64,000 nucleotides of DNA, taken from assembly GCA_015178975.1 (NCBI GenBank), contig WHVD01000002.1, positions 1,736,001 to 1,800,000 on the forward strand, in the 5' to 3' direction. The first letter of the stretch is position 1. Each line of letters starts with the position of its first letter. The translations under genes were made by a program, and so were the position numbers. The notes below the pieces were generated by a model that saw only the letters and a list, made by a program, of their open reading frames with translations, ran no database searches and was not told the origin of the DNA. This stretch comes from Hysterangium stoloniferum (taxonomy: Eukaryota; Basidiomycota; Agaricomycetes; Hysterangiales; Hysterangiaceae). This document shows, piece by piece, positions 1 through 11,442 of the stretch.

Positions 1-2
1 AT

Positions 3-119
3 GTTCTAGGGGCAACCGCAGAGGCCGGTGTAGAGAAACCGAGTGATGAATTAATTTCTCCTGGTAAAATTCAGAGGGCTCGGAATGTGCTGCAGGGACT
101 TGAAGTTGGGACTACTTGA
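3..119 (+). CDS. C-terminal tail of a gene cut by the window edge
   Basis: A plus-strand frame is open from base 3 to a TGA at 117-119 (38 codons), rich in Glu, Ala and Gly and ending in VGTT. It could be the last exon of a gene entering from the left. No family is recognised and a chance open frame of this length is possible. Bases 120-460 that follow show no coding sequence and presumably hold the 3' ends of this gene and of the minus-strand gene next to it. Confidence 0.3.
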   Translation, partial: VLGATAEAGVEKPSDELISPGKIQRARNVLQGLEVGTT

Positions 120-460
120 GAATTTTTGTTCCCCATGTTAGCAGCCGTTTCCATGGTTCTCAATCTGATACGCTCGAGATCTAGACAGTCCCTTCTGTGT
201 TTCAGTTCGATAGCATGTCTCTTACACATTTGCGAAATATGTCCCCTAAAAGTCACTGGTATGTAAGACATTGAGGAAATTAATAAAAACGACAGATTCA
301 GTGTCTTGTGAATTGGTGCCCCTTTTATATCCTAGCATTAAATATAAATCCCGTTCCTACTTGTTAGACATGCGATTTTGCGGGAGGGGAAGTGGAGCGG
401 ATCATGATAGGGATATTAAGCAGTCCTTTTAAGCCCATAACGTATAGTGTATCGTGGTAT

Positions 461-2074
461 TTACCAAAACCGGATCGAATCGTATGAGTGGCCATCAACG
501 AGGCGTCTGTGGACGATATTGCTTGACATGGAGGACCACTAACACCCAGTGAGTATTTTTTTTTTTAAATCGTAATAAATAGAAATAAAACAACTTACAC
601 CATTCCCAACAAACAATGCCGCCCTCCTCGCAATATCCATATCCACTGCCATAGAAACAGCCAACTGATCCGAATCCAACCACAAATCCGACGTAGTTGC
701 AACAGTTTCCCATCCCTCCTCAATCATCCTGGCCCTAAACGCATCCAGCCACTCCTCTTTAGCGTTAGTCATGATATAAAGTGTCTTCAATTTTTCCCTT
801 TCTTCACTACCCGTCTCCCAGTCTAGCTTCGACTCCATAATTTTCGTAACAAGCTCTTCTTCGGTAGGAAAACACCTTCGACGATACAGCGCGTAATTTT
901 CTACTGTATTTTTTCCCCAGGCTGACTCGCCTTGGACTGGAGGGCCAGAGTTGAGCGGATCGGGGAGGCCCGGGAGGAGATTCCACATATAGAACGTGCT
1001 ATTCCAATCTGCGAGATCTTGGCATGCACTGGCGTAGTCACCGCGGCGGAGATGGATTCCCATCATACCGTTAAAACGGCTAAAGGAAGAAAGGGATTTT
1101 GGAGGGAAGAAGACTTCTTCGTTATTTTTAATGGCGGCGTTGACGATTGGGGCAGTGCGAAGGAGACGGGAGACGGGAGATTTGCGGAATTCATCCCAGA
1201 GGGGGAGTATCCGCGGGGTGCTGACGGTCCTGAGTGCGGGAGTGGGGTCATTAATATGCATGGAATAATAACAAGAAAGAAAGTGGCCACACCAAAGATC
1301 AAAAGTTTGTGGAAAATCGTCTCCTTGGCCGGAAACGACGTTAATGCACCGACTAGGGTGTTCATCGAGGAGTTTGACCCAATATTCCATGACCTCATCA
1401 GCATTATGCTCCCTAACTGGATTTTTTGCTGTCACGGCTTCGATGGTGAACGTGTCCTCTGGTGGACAAGCGGTATCGAACCAGGTCTCGCTGATGGCGC
1501 GGGGGGAGGGGTCATTAGCTGACCATGGTCCACCAGCGGTAGGCCCAGCAATAAGGGCATTTAGAGGTGTATGGGGTGTCCATGTAGTCACATTCCAGGG
1601 AAAATACCATTGCCTCCATTCGTATGGTTGAAATACATACGAACGCTTTGCCCGCCATGCCAGGTGAGAATTAAGCAAACTGCAATCATAAAAAACCACC
1701 ATACTCAAAGTTGGACTAAGCATTTGATAAAGAGATACGTACACTTCGTTCAAAACATTATTCCATCCTAGTCCAACGATCTGATTAGAAAACTTAACAT
1801 ATCTGCCTGTCCTTCCTTCCGGGAATGGCAAGTCTAAATTGTGTTGTGGTAGGTTTCTCTCTGTCTTATTAATATTTCCATAAGTAGGAAGATGGAGTGC
1901 GTTCCGTCCGGTTGTTCGTGGTGGGCGCGGTGGTCGTCTTGTAGGTCTATCCTTGGCGTAGGAAAAAGCACGTAAAATTGTGAACATTACCACCAGAGTC
2001 AATACGATGAGCACAGGTGCCGTTTTGAAGCCATATATGCCCCGCCGGCGAAATGAGGACCTTGAAGACCGCAT
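461..2074 (-). CDS. O-fucosyltransferase-like type II membrane protein, paralogue 1
   Basis: Four exons on the minus strand: 2074-1743, 1679-1293, 1229-599 and 538-461, giving 475 residues. The N-terminus is basic and followed by one hydrophobic anchor at about residues 15-37 (APVLIVLTLVVMFTIL), then a lumenal domain with conserved LGWNNVLNE, GDDFPQTFDL and the sugar-nucleotide-binding motif HLRRGDY. These features belong to the GDP-fucose protein O-fucosyltransferase-like superfamily, so a Golgi or ER role in protein glycosylation is inferred; the acceptor is unknown. The ATG at 2074 is preferred over an upstream TTG because the divergent neighbour starts at the equivalent place. The first two introns are 63 nt and contain no stop, so an unspliced reading of this region stays open for over 500 codons. 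The last exon (WSSM to SIRFW) was recognised from the identical layout in the paralogue at 2996-4541. Confidence 0.85.
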
Positions 2075-2211
2075 TAGCAGCTTCAAAACCTGTTGAAGTC
2101 GTCTGAGAGTTGTGGCGCCTAATCATGTATATGACTAATCAGCGCTTCATCCTTGAGCGCTCACCTCAGTGGCCATAGCAGGATCATTCTCGTGTTGGAC
2201 TGTACGTTTAA

Positions 2212-2350
2212 TGCTGTGCTGTTCTGAAGGCTTTCCGTTTGGCAGAGGAGATGACGGTTAACTCATTGCAAGTATGACAATACATGTCTCATCCTTATAT
2301 ACCTAATAACCTGCTTATCAATCCGGTCAAACGTCCCCGGTGGTCTCAAG
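2212..2350 (+). repeat. Interspersed repeat family R1, copy A
   Basis: The stretch containing tgctgttct, ctttccgtttggcagag and gatgacggttaactcattgc matches, with substitutions and small gaps, 6384-6610 and 17152-17300. The order of the shared blocks is the same in all three. No coding capacity and no terminal repeats were seen, so the class is unknown. Confidence 0.6.
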
Positions 2351-2375
2351 CTCACAATTCTATTTAATAAATAGT

Positions 2376-2470
2376 ATTTGGCCAGTACAGGGATCGAAGT
2401 CATCAAGGATTTGCCTGGCGTGGGAAGCAATCTTGTGGGTGGCGTTACGCGAGTTTTTCAAGTACTGGAT
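2376..2470 (+). pseudogene. Relic of a GMC oxidoreductase
   Basis: One short frame reads TGIEVIKDLPGVGSNL, which matches the block just before the N-Q-D-H segment of GMC-family oxidoreductases (alcohol or aryl-alcohol oxidase type). The usual DH that follows is lost and no other part of the roughly 600-residue family is found nearby. It is a short fossil exon and not a gene. Confidence 0.55.
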
Positions 2471-2995
2471 ATTCGGCACCGGCATGCTCCTGTGTCCGGT
2501 GCACGAGCTCTCCCTCTTCGCGTAGTACAGCAATTTATGGCGCAGATATGTATCTTAGCAATTATATTCTGACCGTTGCAGAGACAGAAAATTTATTGGA
2601 CGGATGAAGGATCTCCATTTTGGGACGAAGAATTCCGCAATGAAACTCACAGGTAACCACGATCCTGCTGAAATCGATGGTCCACCAGAGCCCGTCAAAT
2701 TTCAACGGGTTTTGGGTTCACAGTGTCCAGATCTGGGGAATATTTATGTTTTATCTAATAAATATGTAAAAGGCTTGAACTTGGCCTCATAATTAGTTAA
2801 GGATACAGTAGTTATCCCAATTTCCAGATGAGAGTTTCTTGATGCAACTTGTTCTTGTATGCTGAGTCGCACAGTGTATTCATTGCAGTGTTTTTTTTTT
2901 TTTCAAACTCAGCCAAGTTCCACCGCAGCATCCTAAAATATCTCAAGAACCTTCGTTTGCAAATCAATGGCACGAACGGCCATAACATTGCGAGC

Positions 2996-4541
2996 ATGCT
3001 TTCACCATTTGGGATCCCCCTGCGACGTAGAGGAGTCCTATTGTCATTTCTTATTATTACAGCTGTTCTACTTCACGTGTTTTATTACTCCCAATGGAAT
3101 GGCTGGTTCACTCTGAATTCGACTTACAGCCCCCTCCCAGAATATAAAGATATATACGCGATGGAAAAAAATTTACCTCAACACGACTTGGAGCTGCCGT
3201 TCCCTGAAGGAAAGACCGGTCGATATGTGGTGTTTTCAAATCAAATTTACCAACTAGGTTGGAACAATGTATTGAATGAACTGTACGTGTATCTGCCTTT
3301 TCTATACCTCGCTCATTCCAGCTTCCCAGTCTGCTCTGCACTCACCTTGCATGGCGTACAAAGCGAGCATACGTGTTCCAAAATTATATGTGGAAAAAAG
3401 ATTATTTTCCTTGGAATGTTCCGTCCGCGCCATATACACCGCTCAATGCGCTCATTGCTGGCCCAACCGCCGGTGGACCTTGGTCTTCGACCGATAATTC
3501 ACCTCGTTCGATTAGTTTGATTTGGTGGAACAAAGTCTGTCCAGAAGAAGACATTGGTTATATCGATGCTGCGACTGCCAAAAACCCTGTTAGAGGCAAA
3601 GATGCTAAGACAGTCATGGACTACTGGGTCAAATTATTCAATGACATGCCTCAGAGGTGTATATACGTTCGACCGGGTAGCGGGGATGATTTTCCACAAA
3701 CTTTTGATTTAATGTATGTGAGCAGGCCGTTCCACCACCTGCGTCAGTTTGCTCACAGAATAATGCAAATTCAGGACAGTCAGTACACCGCTCATAATAC
3801 CACTCTGGGAAGAATTCCGCGATTCCCCCGTCTCACGATTGTTGCACACTCCTCCCCTCGTCAATTCCGCCATACGGCGTAATGAGCACATTTTATTCCC
3901 ACAAAACACAGTCTCCCACTTCACTCGTTACGCAGGAATGATGGCAATCCACGTCCGGCGCGGAGACTACGCAGGCGCATGCCAAAGTCTCGCAGACTGG
4001 AATAGCACATTTTACATGTGGAATCTCCTCCCTGACCTCCCCGACCCGTTCAACCCTGGGGGTCCAATAGACGGTCATGATGAAGTAGGGAAAAACACAC
4101 CTGAGAATTACGTCCTGTTCAAGAAACGGTGTTATCCGTCCGAAGAAGCGTTGATTGCGAAAATAACGGAGTCTAAACGTGATTGGGAAGCGGGTGAAGG
4201 ACGGGGGGCTGCACCGTTGACGACTCTTTATATTATGACGAATGCGAATAAGCAGTGGATGGATGCGTTCCGCACGCGGATGATTGATGAGGGATGGGAT
4301 AATGTGGCTACTACATCGGATTTGACACTTAATTCTGAACAGACGGCGGTGTCGATGGCTATAGATATGGATATTGGAAGACGGGCGGCAGTGTTAATTG
4401 GTAATGGCGTGAGCCTTTATTCTTTCGATTTCATTATTATTACAAGCTCACTTGCCGTGGCAGTGGTCATCGATGACGAGCAATATCGTTCATCGGCGCC
4501 TTGTGGACGGACATCCGTATTCGTCAGTGCGATTTTGGTAA
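2996..4541 (+). CDS. O-fucosyltransferase-like type II membrane protein, paralogue 2
   Basis: Four exons: 2996-3282, 3330-3713, 3775-4408 and 4464-4541, giving 460 residues. The protein has a basic N-terminus, one membrane anchor (VLLSFLIITAVLLHVFYY), and the same blocks as its neighbour: LGWNNVLNE, YFPWNV, LNALIAGPTAGGPW, GDDFPQTFDL, HVRRGDYAGACQ and a C-terminal exon ending VRFW. The intron positions match paralogue 1 exactly, but the first two introns here are 47 and 61 nt and shift the frame, which proves they must be spliced. This gene therefore settles the exon model of its partner. The role is inferred to be transfer of fucose or a related sugar in the secretory pathway. Confidence 0.85.
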
Positions 4542-4772
4542 CAAGAAATTATCGGGAGAGCGTAGCACGAGTTTTGAATCATAATCATTTGTATAAATAC
4601 ATCACTCTTTTTTCATATATACACGCATAAGGGACGAGATAATACCGCGGGAATGCTTTGATAACTACTAGGTTTCCTTCGCTTTGCGATTGATTTTTTT
4701 CTTTTCTTTTTTACGCGTAAACGTCATAAAAATTCTCATTATAGTTCATTACACAGATTGAGTACGTATAAT

Positions 4773-5321
4773 CTAGTGGTCGGTGGCGACCTGGGAGAGG
4801 AAGGTAACTTTGTTGGCGCCGTTCTCCTTGACAATTCTACATATAAAATTCAGAGACCACTCGGATTATCAGAAGTGAAATTGGTTCTCACGTGGCGTTA
4901 ACAACGACTTGCATGCTTTTGGTGGTAGAGCCCTGTAGGCCAACCAATTCGTAAACGGCACCGAGTTGTGTTCCCTGGCAGATTTATAAGTAAGATATTG
5001 GCGGAAAAGCTGTCTTAGACTTGGACTACCTTCTCGGAAGAAACCTCGATGAACTTTTCGAATTTAATCGTCTGGGAGTCGAATTGAACACCAGTGGTGA
5101 TCAATTCGCCCATGTAGTCCATACGAGACTTGTTGACACCGTTGTCAACGAAAGTAGCTTCCTGATAATTTAGAATGCCATTTAATACCTCTCTCTAGCT
5201 TTGATAATTTGATGAGACTAACCTGGGAGAACAAGGCATCGAACGCAGACTCGAAGTCTGTCTCGCTCTTGGCTTCAACGACAGCCTTGAGCGCAGTTTG
5301 TGACCAGTCAACAATAGACAT
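4773..5321 (-). CDS. Small 125-residue protein of unknown function
   Basis: Four exons: 5321-5223, 5161-5030, 4974-4892 and 4836-4773, each bounded by consensus GT-AG signals and joined in frame. The protein begins MSIVDWSQTALKAVVEAKSE and ends FLSQVATDH. It has no signal peptide and no membrane segment. The mix of an N-terminal helix and several beta-like stretches (TIKFEKFIEV, AVYELVGLQG, MQVVVNA) could suit a small alpha+beta fold of NTF2-like type, but this is only a guess. A TATA-like box lies 104 bp upstream. All exons are too short to show as long open frames, so the gene is easy to miss. Confidence 0.8.
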
Positions 5322-5424
5322 TATAATAACTTGATAGGAGGGAGGTAGAGAATAAGACTTAGTGCGTGTAAAAGAAGAAATGAAGCAGATGCTTTGATAC
5401 TGACTTGGTGTGCATTTCCTATGC

Positions 5425-5431
5425 TTTTATA
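5425..5431 (-). promoter_or_regulatory. TATA box for the 125-residue gene
   Basis: On the minus strand this reads TATAAAA, 104 bp before the ATG at 5321, a typical fungal spacing. Confidence 0.55.
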
Positions 5432-6383
5432 CCAGCAGTAGATTTTCTTGAAATGGATATATCATTCTCTCACAAGGTCATATTCCATGGGGATGCTAAG
5501 CGATGATGGATATCATCGGAGGTATTCCAGATTGGGCTCCGGGGAGAACTGCCACTAGGTCACTGCCCGAGTTTGGCTCCCTAATCACCTACTGCTCCCC
5601 CTGTAATGCTCTGAATAGAGCAAGATCTCCATAAATATACCCGGAGTACGCAGGATATAAGGCAACAACGCCATCTCATTGGTCGCCCAGTAATAGACGT
5701 CTTCTTTTTCTGTCTTACATCATCACACTGAGGGTACGCTGCGACAGGCCCCCACGCGATCCCCCAATCGGGGGGAGTTTTCGAATGGAATTATCATATT
5801 ATGGAAAATTCCCAGAAGTCGCTTACGCGGAAACCGCGACATGGATATACCTCTTTAGCTAGTATTCCCCATGCTATCAATCTTGTAAATTTATTTTGAT
5901 GATTTCTTCTTTTTCTTTTTCTTTTTTCTTTATGGCCTGGCCTGTGTGGGCCAGTATATGCTTGTAGCTTTTCCGGCTTCTAGCTATTACGTTATTTGAA
6001 TAAGTTTATTGTTTCCAGAAATACGACTATTATATACTAGGTGAATATATATCTTATAACAAGTTTATAAAGGGTATATAATTACATTGTAAGGGAGATG
6101 GCAATGGCGGTATATATATATATAATGCTGGTACACATCTGCAAACTCTAGATAAGTGTAGATGCATGTCCCTCTATAGCACCTGGCAGGCCGGAGTATA
6201 GGCATTATGTACGTGAGGAACCTTGCTAATCTGTTAAAACCACATAGTTGTTTTGTGCAGTTTTGATGTAACCGATACATCAGAGCATGGATAAAAAGAT
6301 CGACGTGCAGTAAATACAAAGTACAGACATACTTCTTCTGCATCTTCTGACATTCATGTCTCTATTGTTAAAATAAAAACATC

Positions 6384-6610
6384 GGTGCTATTCCTAGACC
6401 GAGTATCTTTCCGTTTGACAGAGTAGTTGACGGTTAATTCATTACAAACGGATGAGTACTTCGGTGACAATACATGCCTTATCTAATATACAGTAGACTT
6501 TCTCATAATGCATAGCGTCGGGGAGGAATTTGCTATGCATTATGAGAAAGTCAACTGTACCCAGTAACCGCTTACTAATATCTCCATATGATTTGAGCTC
6601 CTTACAGTTC
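6384..6610 (+). repeat. Interspersed repeat family R1, copy B, split by a MITE
   Basis: Blocks ggtgctattcctagaccg, tttccgtttgacagag, gacggttaattcatta and cagtaaccgcttac follow the same order as in copies A and C. A 67 bp hairpin element (6491-6557) sits between the third and fourth block. The other copies run straight across this point. Confidence 0.6.
6491..6557. mobile_element. 67 bp hairpin MITE, Tc1/mariner-pogo type
   Basis: Two arms at 6491-6516 and 6532-6557 are inverted copies; 21 bases (6496-6516 against 6532-6552) are perfect and the outer five differ at one base. The ends read CAGT and ACTG, and TA flanks both sides, as expected for the Tc1/mariner-pogo superfamily, which duplicates TA on insertion. 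Only 15 bases separate the arms, so this is little more than two terminal repeats. It is non-autonomous; no transposase is seen in the window. Confidence 0.75.
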
Positions 6611-8563
6611 TCATTACCGAGTTGCCTCAACATCTTAATGTAAGGGTATTTTCAAGGAGTGATAGGAACTCCCTACACTACGATCTGTCATGGCGTCCCG
6701 CACATTCATCTCAAACATTCCGAATGGTCACTCATCATTTATTTGTCTGCATTTCTAGATCGCTGGGTATCTTATTATCATTATTCATTAATATATTGGC
6801 ACACCGCGCTAGAATATTCCCCTTATGCCATGGATAAAATGTTGCTCGGTTCTCCTGGATGGGACCTCCCATAGTTCTGTTAATATCAACTTGAAAGTAT
6901 ACAGCCTCCGCATCCGAAGTCTCTTCCGTTGGTATCCTAGCACCAGTCCCTCTTTGAGGAATGTATATTACAGCTCACAGCCCACCAATGTCGAGTTGGA
7001 GCTTCTGAATAATTTCGTGCCACAACGCCGTAACTATCGGTCTATGTGGTGGCGGTAATTATACTCTTGAAGGAGAGACGGATGCCTGTCAGTGGTCATA
7101 ATACGTCTAACCTCCAAGTCCGTCAATTTAGTTTGTAAAATGGCAATACATGTCCATAGAACTACCTAGGGAAGACCTTCACTTGCACTCACTGATGTCT
7201 CACTGATTAGGATCACATCTACAAGCCAGTAGAATGATCCATTAAAAGTAGGATTGAGCGCCATCTGGGCTTCCTCATCTGGATGATGAAATTAGATATG
7301 TCGCTTTAACAACACGATTGATTGATTCAAGTTAGGAAGTACGGCACGAGCCACAAGTGTTTCGATAGCTTTGATTTAGGCACGGATTTGATGCAGCCCA
7401 TGGCACAGTTTCTTTAAGGGATTTATATGTAGTAAACTCTGGACGTGAGCCGCCACTTATATACATGCCACACAAAGTACGATTTCTTCCTACACTTGCT
7501 TTGGAGGACTTGTTGAATATAACTGCGTCGGCAAGATCTCAGTCCAACGCAGTCCAGTTCCTAGAACAGACAGATATCTCACGCACATCAATGCAGAGTT
7601 GCGATGATTAGATATCATCTTAGCATTAGCCTGCGACCAATGATTTCAAAAACTAAGTATAGATTGACCCCTCGTGAATTAGCGGCGTTGATTGTTTCCG
7701 AGGAAATGAGCGATGAGCTCGCACTTGAGCAGATGCACATCAAGCCAACATGAATCTGTTGGTTACTCTAGCGACCCCCAGATAAAGCGAGTGGACGAAG
7801 GCAACCTTTAAGTTGTGTGCCAATCCTGGCCAGCAGAGATAATTTCCCTGCATTCCAACTCTAGTTAAGTTACGGTGTTGTGCAGGAGTACTTCCCGTAT
7901 CCGTGGAAGAGAAAATGGAGTTACCGCATGGAACATATATTGACAGCAAACTCTACCATCATCGTGGGCAGCGTGAGTACTTTCCCTAAGCTCATAATCT
8001 TGCCTGAAAATCTAAAGAGAAAATTTCGAAACGCAACAAGACACTTGATGGGTCAGTTGTCAATCATCCTTGTTAATATTACAGTAATAAGGAATATGGA
8101 TTTTAACGACCTTGACATTCATAAGAGGTCTTCAAGGTAAACGACTAGTTTGCCGTAACGAGCGCTTCAGGTGGGTGAAAAACTGCACAGACAGGAACCT
8201 ATAAGTATTAAGGGACCAGGAACGCTAAGAGCGACGCGAAACCCTCTGCCGATGTCATAAGAACCACAAAGAACCTTGCGCATTGAACAAAGGATTCGAG
8301 ACAAGTTTCCTAAGCCCTCGCTCCTAACTCGGAAAAAAAAAGATAAAAAAACACAGGGTTATTTGAACCATAAGCCCTTTAATGAGATACTCTATTCCCA
8401 TGAACATCTGGAAGATCGCTGTCATCTAATAGACCCGCAGGGAATTGCACTTATATAATAGGCGCTGATCAACCCAACTCCGCTCCTTCTGCTACGGGAT
8501 CTAGTCCAGGGGGCCATTCGTCCTCATTGTGCTCAGCGATCTCGAGGAGGATCAGGAGCAACA

Positions 8564-11442
8564 ATGGCTCTACTCAGATGGATGGGTGTTGTTAACCCCA
8601 ATCCGAACACTCCGGATAATTCTCTCGCACCGAAGACCGGAGTCGTAAGGCAAATTAACCATGCGGACTACAAACAGTTTGGCTTAGAAAATGTGAGCAA
8701 GGATATCAACTTCATATGCCGTTCATCTCATGTGTCTTCTCCGTAAAGTTTGGGAATACTTGGTGACTGTTCAGAATAAATACTCTAATTGTCGTGTGCC
8801 TTACCATTCGAGTCCAGCTACGCAAACTCGGTACTACAGGCCCTATATTTTTGTCAGCCATTCCGCGAGCTGGTGTGCGATGCGCACGACAAGTCCATTC
8901 CGCCGATACCTCAAGCAACTCTTGCCTCCCCTCTCCAGATACCCCCAACACCTGTGCAGCGGCCGCCGGCTGCTAAAGGATTTCGGTGGCGCGATTCCAC
9001 ACTTGATACCTTTAAAGTCTCAGATGATCCATCAACGGGCGGGACCGCTCCCGGGAAACTCCTGGCTGCTCCTACAGCACCTGTCATTCCTCCAACACCG
9101 CCTACACTATTTTCTGCGTTACGGTCTCTTTTCTTACACATTGCACTCAACCCTTTGGACAAGGGAACTGTGTCACCCACGTCATTCATCGCTAAGGTCA
9201 AAAAGGAGAACGAGTTGTACAGGAGTAGTATGCATCAGGATGCGCACGAATTTCTCGGCTTCCTCTTGAACAAGATAGTAGAAGACCTGGAGGTGGAGAT
9301 GAAGAAAAGTAATGATTTGGGTGCTCAAGATTGTATGTGTTGCTCTTTTGGCTATGCTTCTGTGATGCTTAATTCGACTTTGGATGAAAGTGACTGGCTC
9401 CGTTGGATCACTTCCCGGCGCTTACTCGTCTACCTCACAGTCCAATTCCTCCGGATCACAACGCAATTGGAACTCTCAAAAGACATTCGTACATTCTCTC
9501 TTCGAAGGAACACTCACGAGCGAAACCAGGTGTCTCACTTGCGAGACGGTATCTTCCCGCGATGAATCTTTCCTCGATCTTTCAATAGACATAGAACAAA
9601 ACTCTTCAGTTACTGCATGCCTACGTCAATTCAGCGCATCGGAAATGCTATCTCAGAAGAACAAGTTCTTCTGTGATTCATGCGGGAGTCTCCAGGAAGC
9701 CGAGAAGCGGTAAGTGTGACGCCATAGGATCCTGACATTTGGTACTTAGCGCCTTCTCTTTATAGGATGAAAATCAAAAAGCTTCCCAATGTCCTCGCAC
9801 TTCATTTAAAACGCTTCAAGTATCAGGAGGACGTGCAAAAGTATATCAAACTATCATACCGAGTTGCATTCCCTTTCGAGTTGCGGTTGTTCAACACTGT
9901 AGATGACGCTCCTGACCCAGATCGGCTATACCGATTATTTGCCATTGTAGTCCATATCGGAGGGTGCGTCTTTGTTGTTTCTCTCTCTGCAGTCCCACCA
10001 TGTCTTATCTGCACCATAGAGGCCCGCATCACGGACATTACATTGCTATTGTCAAGGCACACGGTTCGTGGTATATATTCGACGACGACACTGTAGAGAC
10101 TGTTCGCGAGGGAGATATCCCCAAGTATTTCGGTGATTCGAATGGCGGAGCTGGTTATGTGCTCTTCTACCAGGCTGTGGATCTGGATTTGGCCAGTGTA
10201 GGCCTCGATGCGAGCAATGGTGCCGAGGAGGATGTTGCAGCGTCAGCACTATCTGCGCAGTCAACTGCGCCAGACGTAGTAGTTGATGGTGAAGGCGACC
10301 AACGTAGTAACGGCGCAGTACCGTCACTTACACTTTCAACCCCAACTACCAAGCCTTCCCCATTGAAAGTAAAGATCCCGAGCATTGTTGAACCTGAACT
10401 TGGTGCTGCTCTAAGTGCAACACCAACGATCACACCAAGTATGTTACCTAGTGACATCATTACATCACCTCTATCGCCATCAAATGCACCGTCGGGTGCC
10501 TCTGGAAGTTTCTTGCGTACATTAAAGCCTTCGCAATCAATGAAGATAGATAAGGAGAAGCGGCGCAAATCTGGCGGTTCAGGGACAGAATGGGAAGGTA
10601 GTAATGCCAATGGTGATTCAACCATTCCCCCTGTTCCTTCACCTCCTTTGATATACTCCAAGTCATTGAAGGGAAAGGACAGGAGCAGTGATAGCAGCTG
10701 GTTCCGGCGGAGGAGTGTAAGGGGGGAAGAGAAAGAGAGACCGCCTATTCCGACTTCTATGTCCCCATTGCTCACTCCTGTGAGGCCGAATACCATTGTC
10801 CATCCTATACCACCAAACGCAAATGCTGCGTCTAACGGACATCACACACCGTGGGTGTCGGAAGACTATCATTCTGAGGAATTGGATCCGCCTTCGTTTG
10901 GTGGTGGGTCGAGCACGTCTGGATCGTCCGTATCAATGGCGCCGACGCAATCGAGTGCACCGCTATCTACGGCACCGCCACCGATACCTCAGAAGTCTGC
11001 AGTCGGAGCTTCTCTTAGCATTGATGGCAAACCACTACCACGGCCCTCCCGGCCCTCCACTTCACCTTCCCGCTCCTCCCCAGCCGTCTCATCATTTACG
11101 AGCACTGATTTGCCACCGCTGCCATCTATCTCCCGTTCGCACGAGCCACCCCAGACACCTTCTCAGTCACGAGTCCATCCGGCGTCGCCATTGTCTCCCA
11201 CAGCATCACCTTCTGTCGAACGACCCAGGACAGCGGGCGCAAAACCTAGGCGTACATCGAGAAAGATGAGTTTGAACTCTATGCCATCAATGGCATCGAT
11301 GTTTGGGCGAAAAGATAGAAGCGTTAGTAAGGGCCAGGGTGAAGAGAAAGACTCCCCGTTATCGCCCTTGGTCCCTCCCACTCCCAAGATACCACAAACC
11401 ACGGTGTTGAATGGAAGTATGAACGAACCGCCGGTGTCATGA
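8564..11442 (+). CDS. Ubiquitin carboxyl-terminal hydrolase, UBP9/UBP13 (USP12/46) type
   Basis: Six exons: 8564-8692, 8749-8762, 8818-9332, 9391-9709, 9766-9963 and 10020-11442, giving 865 residues. The Cys box [19 protein letters not shown] places the catalytic Cys at residue 48. The His box [11 protein letters not shown] (His398) is followed by [10 protein letters not shown]. Two CxxC pairs (CLTC and CDSC) form the zinc-binding finger of the USP fold, and the QDAHEF block is intact. The catalytic domain spans about 40-440. The tail to 865 is Pro/Ser/Thr-rich and looks disordered, with many PxxP runs. Such tails are common in fungal UBP9/13 homologues, which work with WD40 partners in endocytosis or signalling. 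The second exon is only 14 nt and the intron after it splits the catalytic Cys codon (TG then C). Confidence 0.92.

Larger units (their letters stand above)
2075..2995. promoter_or_regulatory. Shared upstream region of two divergent O-fucosyltransferase-like genes
   Basis: The two paralogues start 921 bp apart and point away from each other, so this interval must contain both promoters. No clear TATA box was picked out for either. It also contains a copy of an interspersed repeat (2212-2350) and a short oxidoreductase relic. Co-regulation of the pair is inference. Confidence 0.5.
5432..8563. other. Gene-poor stretch
   Basis: About 3.1 kb with no gene model that can be supported. Open frames are short, overlap on both strands and show no family motif. 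It contains short AT-rich runs (tatatata near 6110), repeat copy R1-B with a MITE inside it (6384-6610), and a frame at 7880-8140 (begins MQEYFPYPWKRKW) that may be a decayed exon but cannot be placed. Confidence 0.5.

Noticed and set aside
932-1522. 196-codon plus-strand frame
   Set aside because: It is the antisense shadow of the O-fucosyltransferase-like gene and has no motif of its own.
539-2086. Single 515-codon frame on the minus strand taken as one exon starting at 2086
   Set aside because: It starts at TTG, contains two introns that the paralogue must splice out, and runs past the real donor at 598 into the last intron. The spliced model from 2074 to 461 fits the paralogue much better.
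10167-10796. 209-codon minus-strand frame
   Set aside because: It lies opposite the Pro/Ser-rich tail of the deubiquitinase; its composition mirrors the sense codons.
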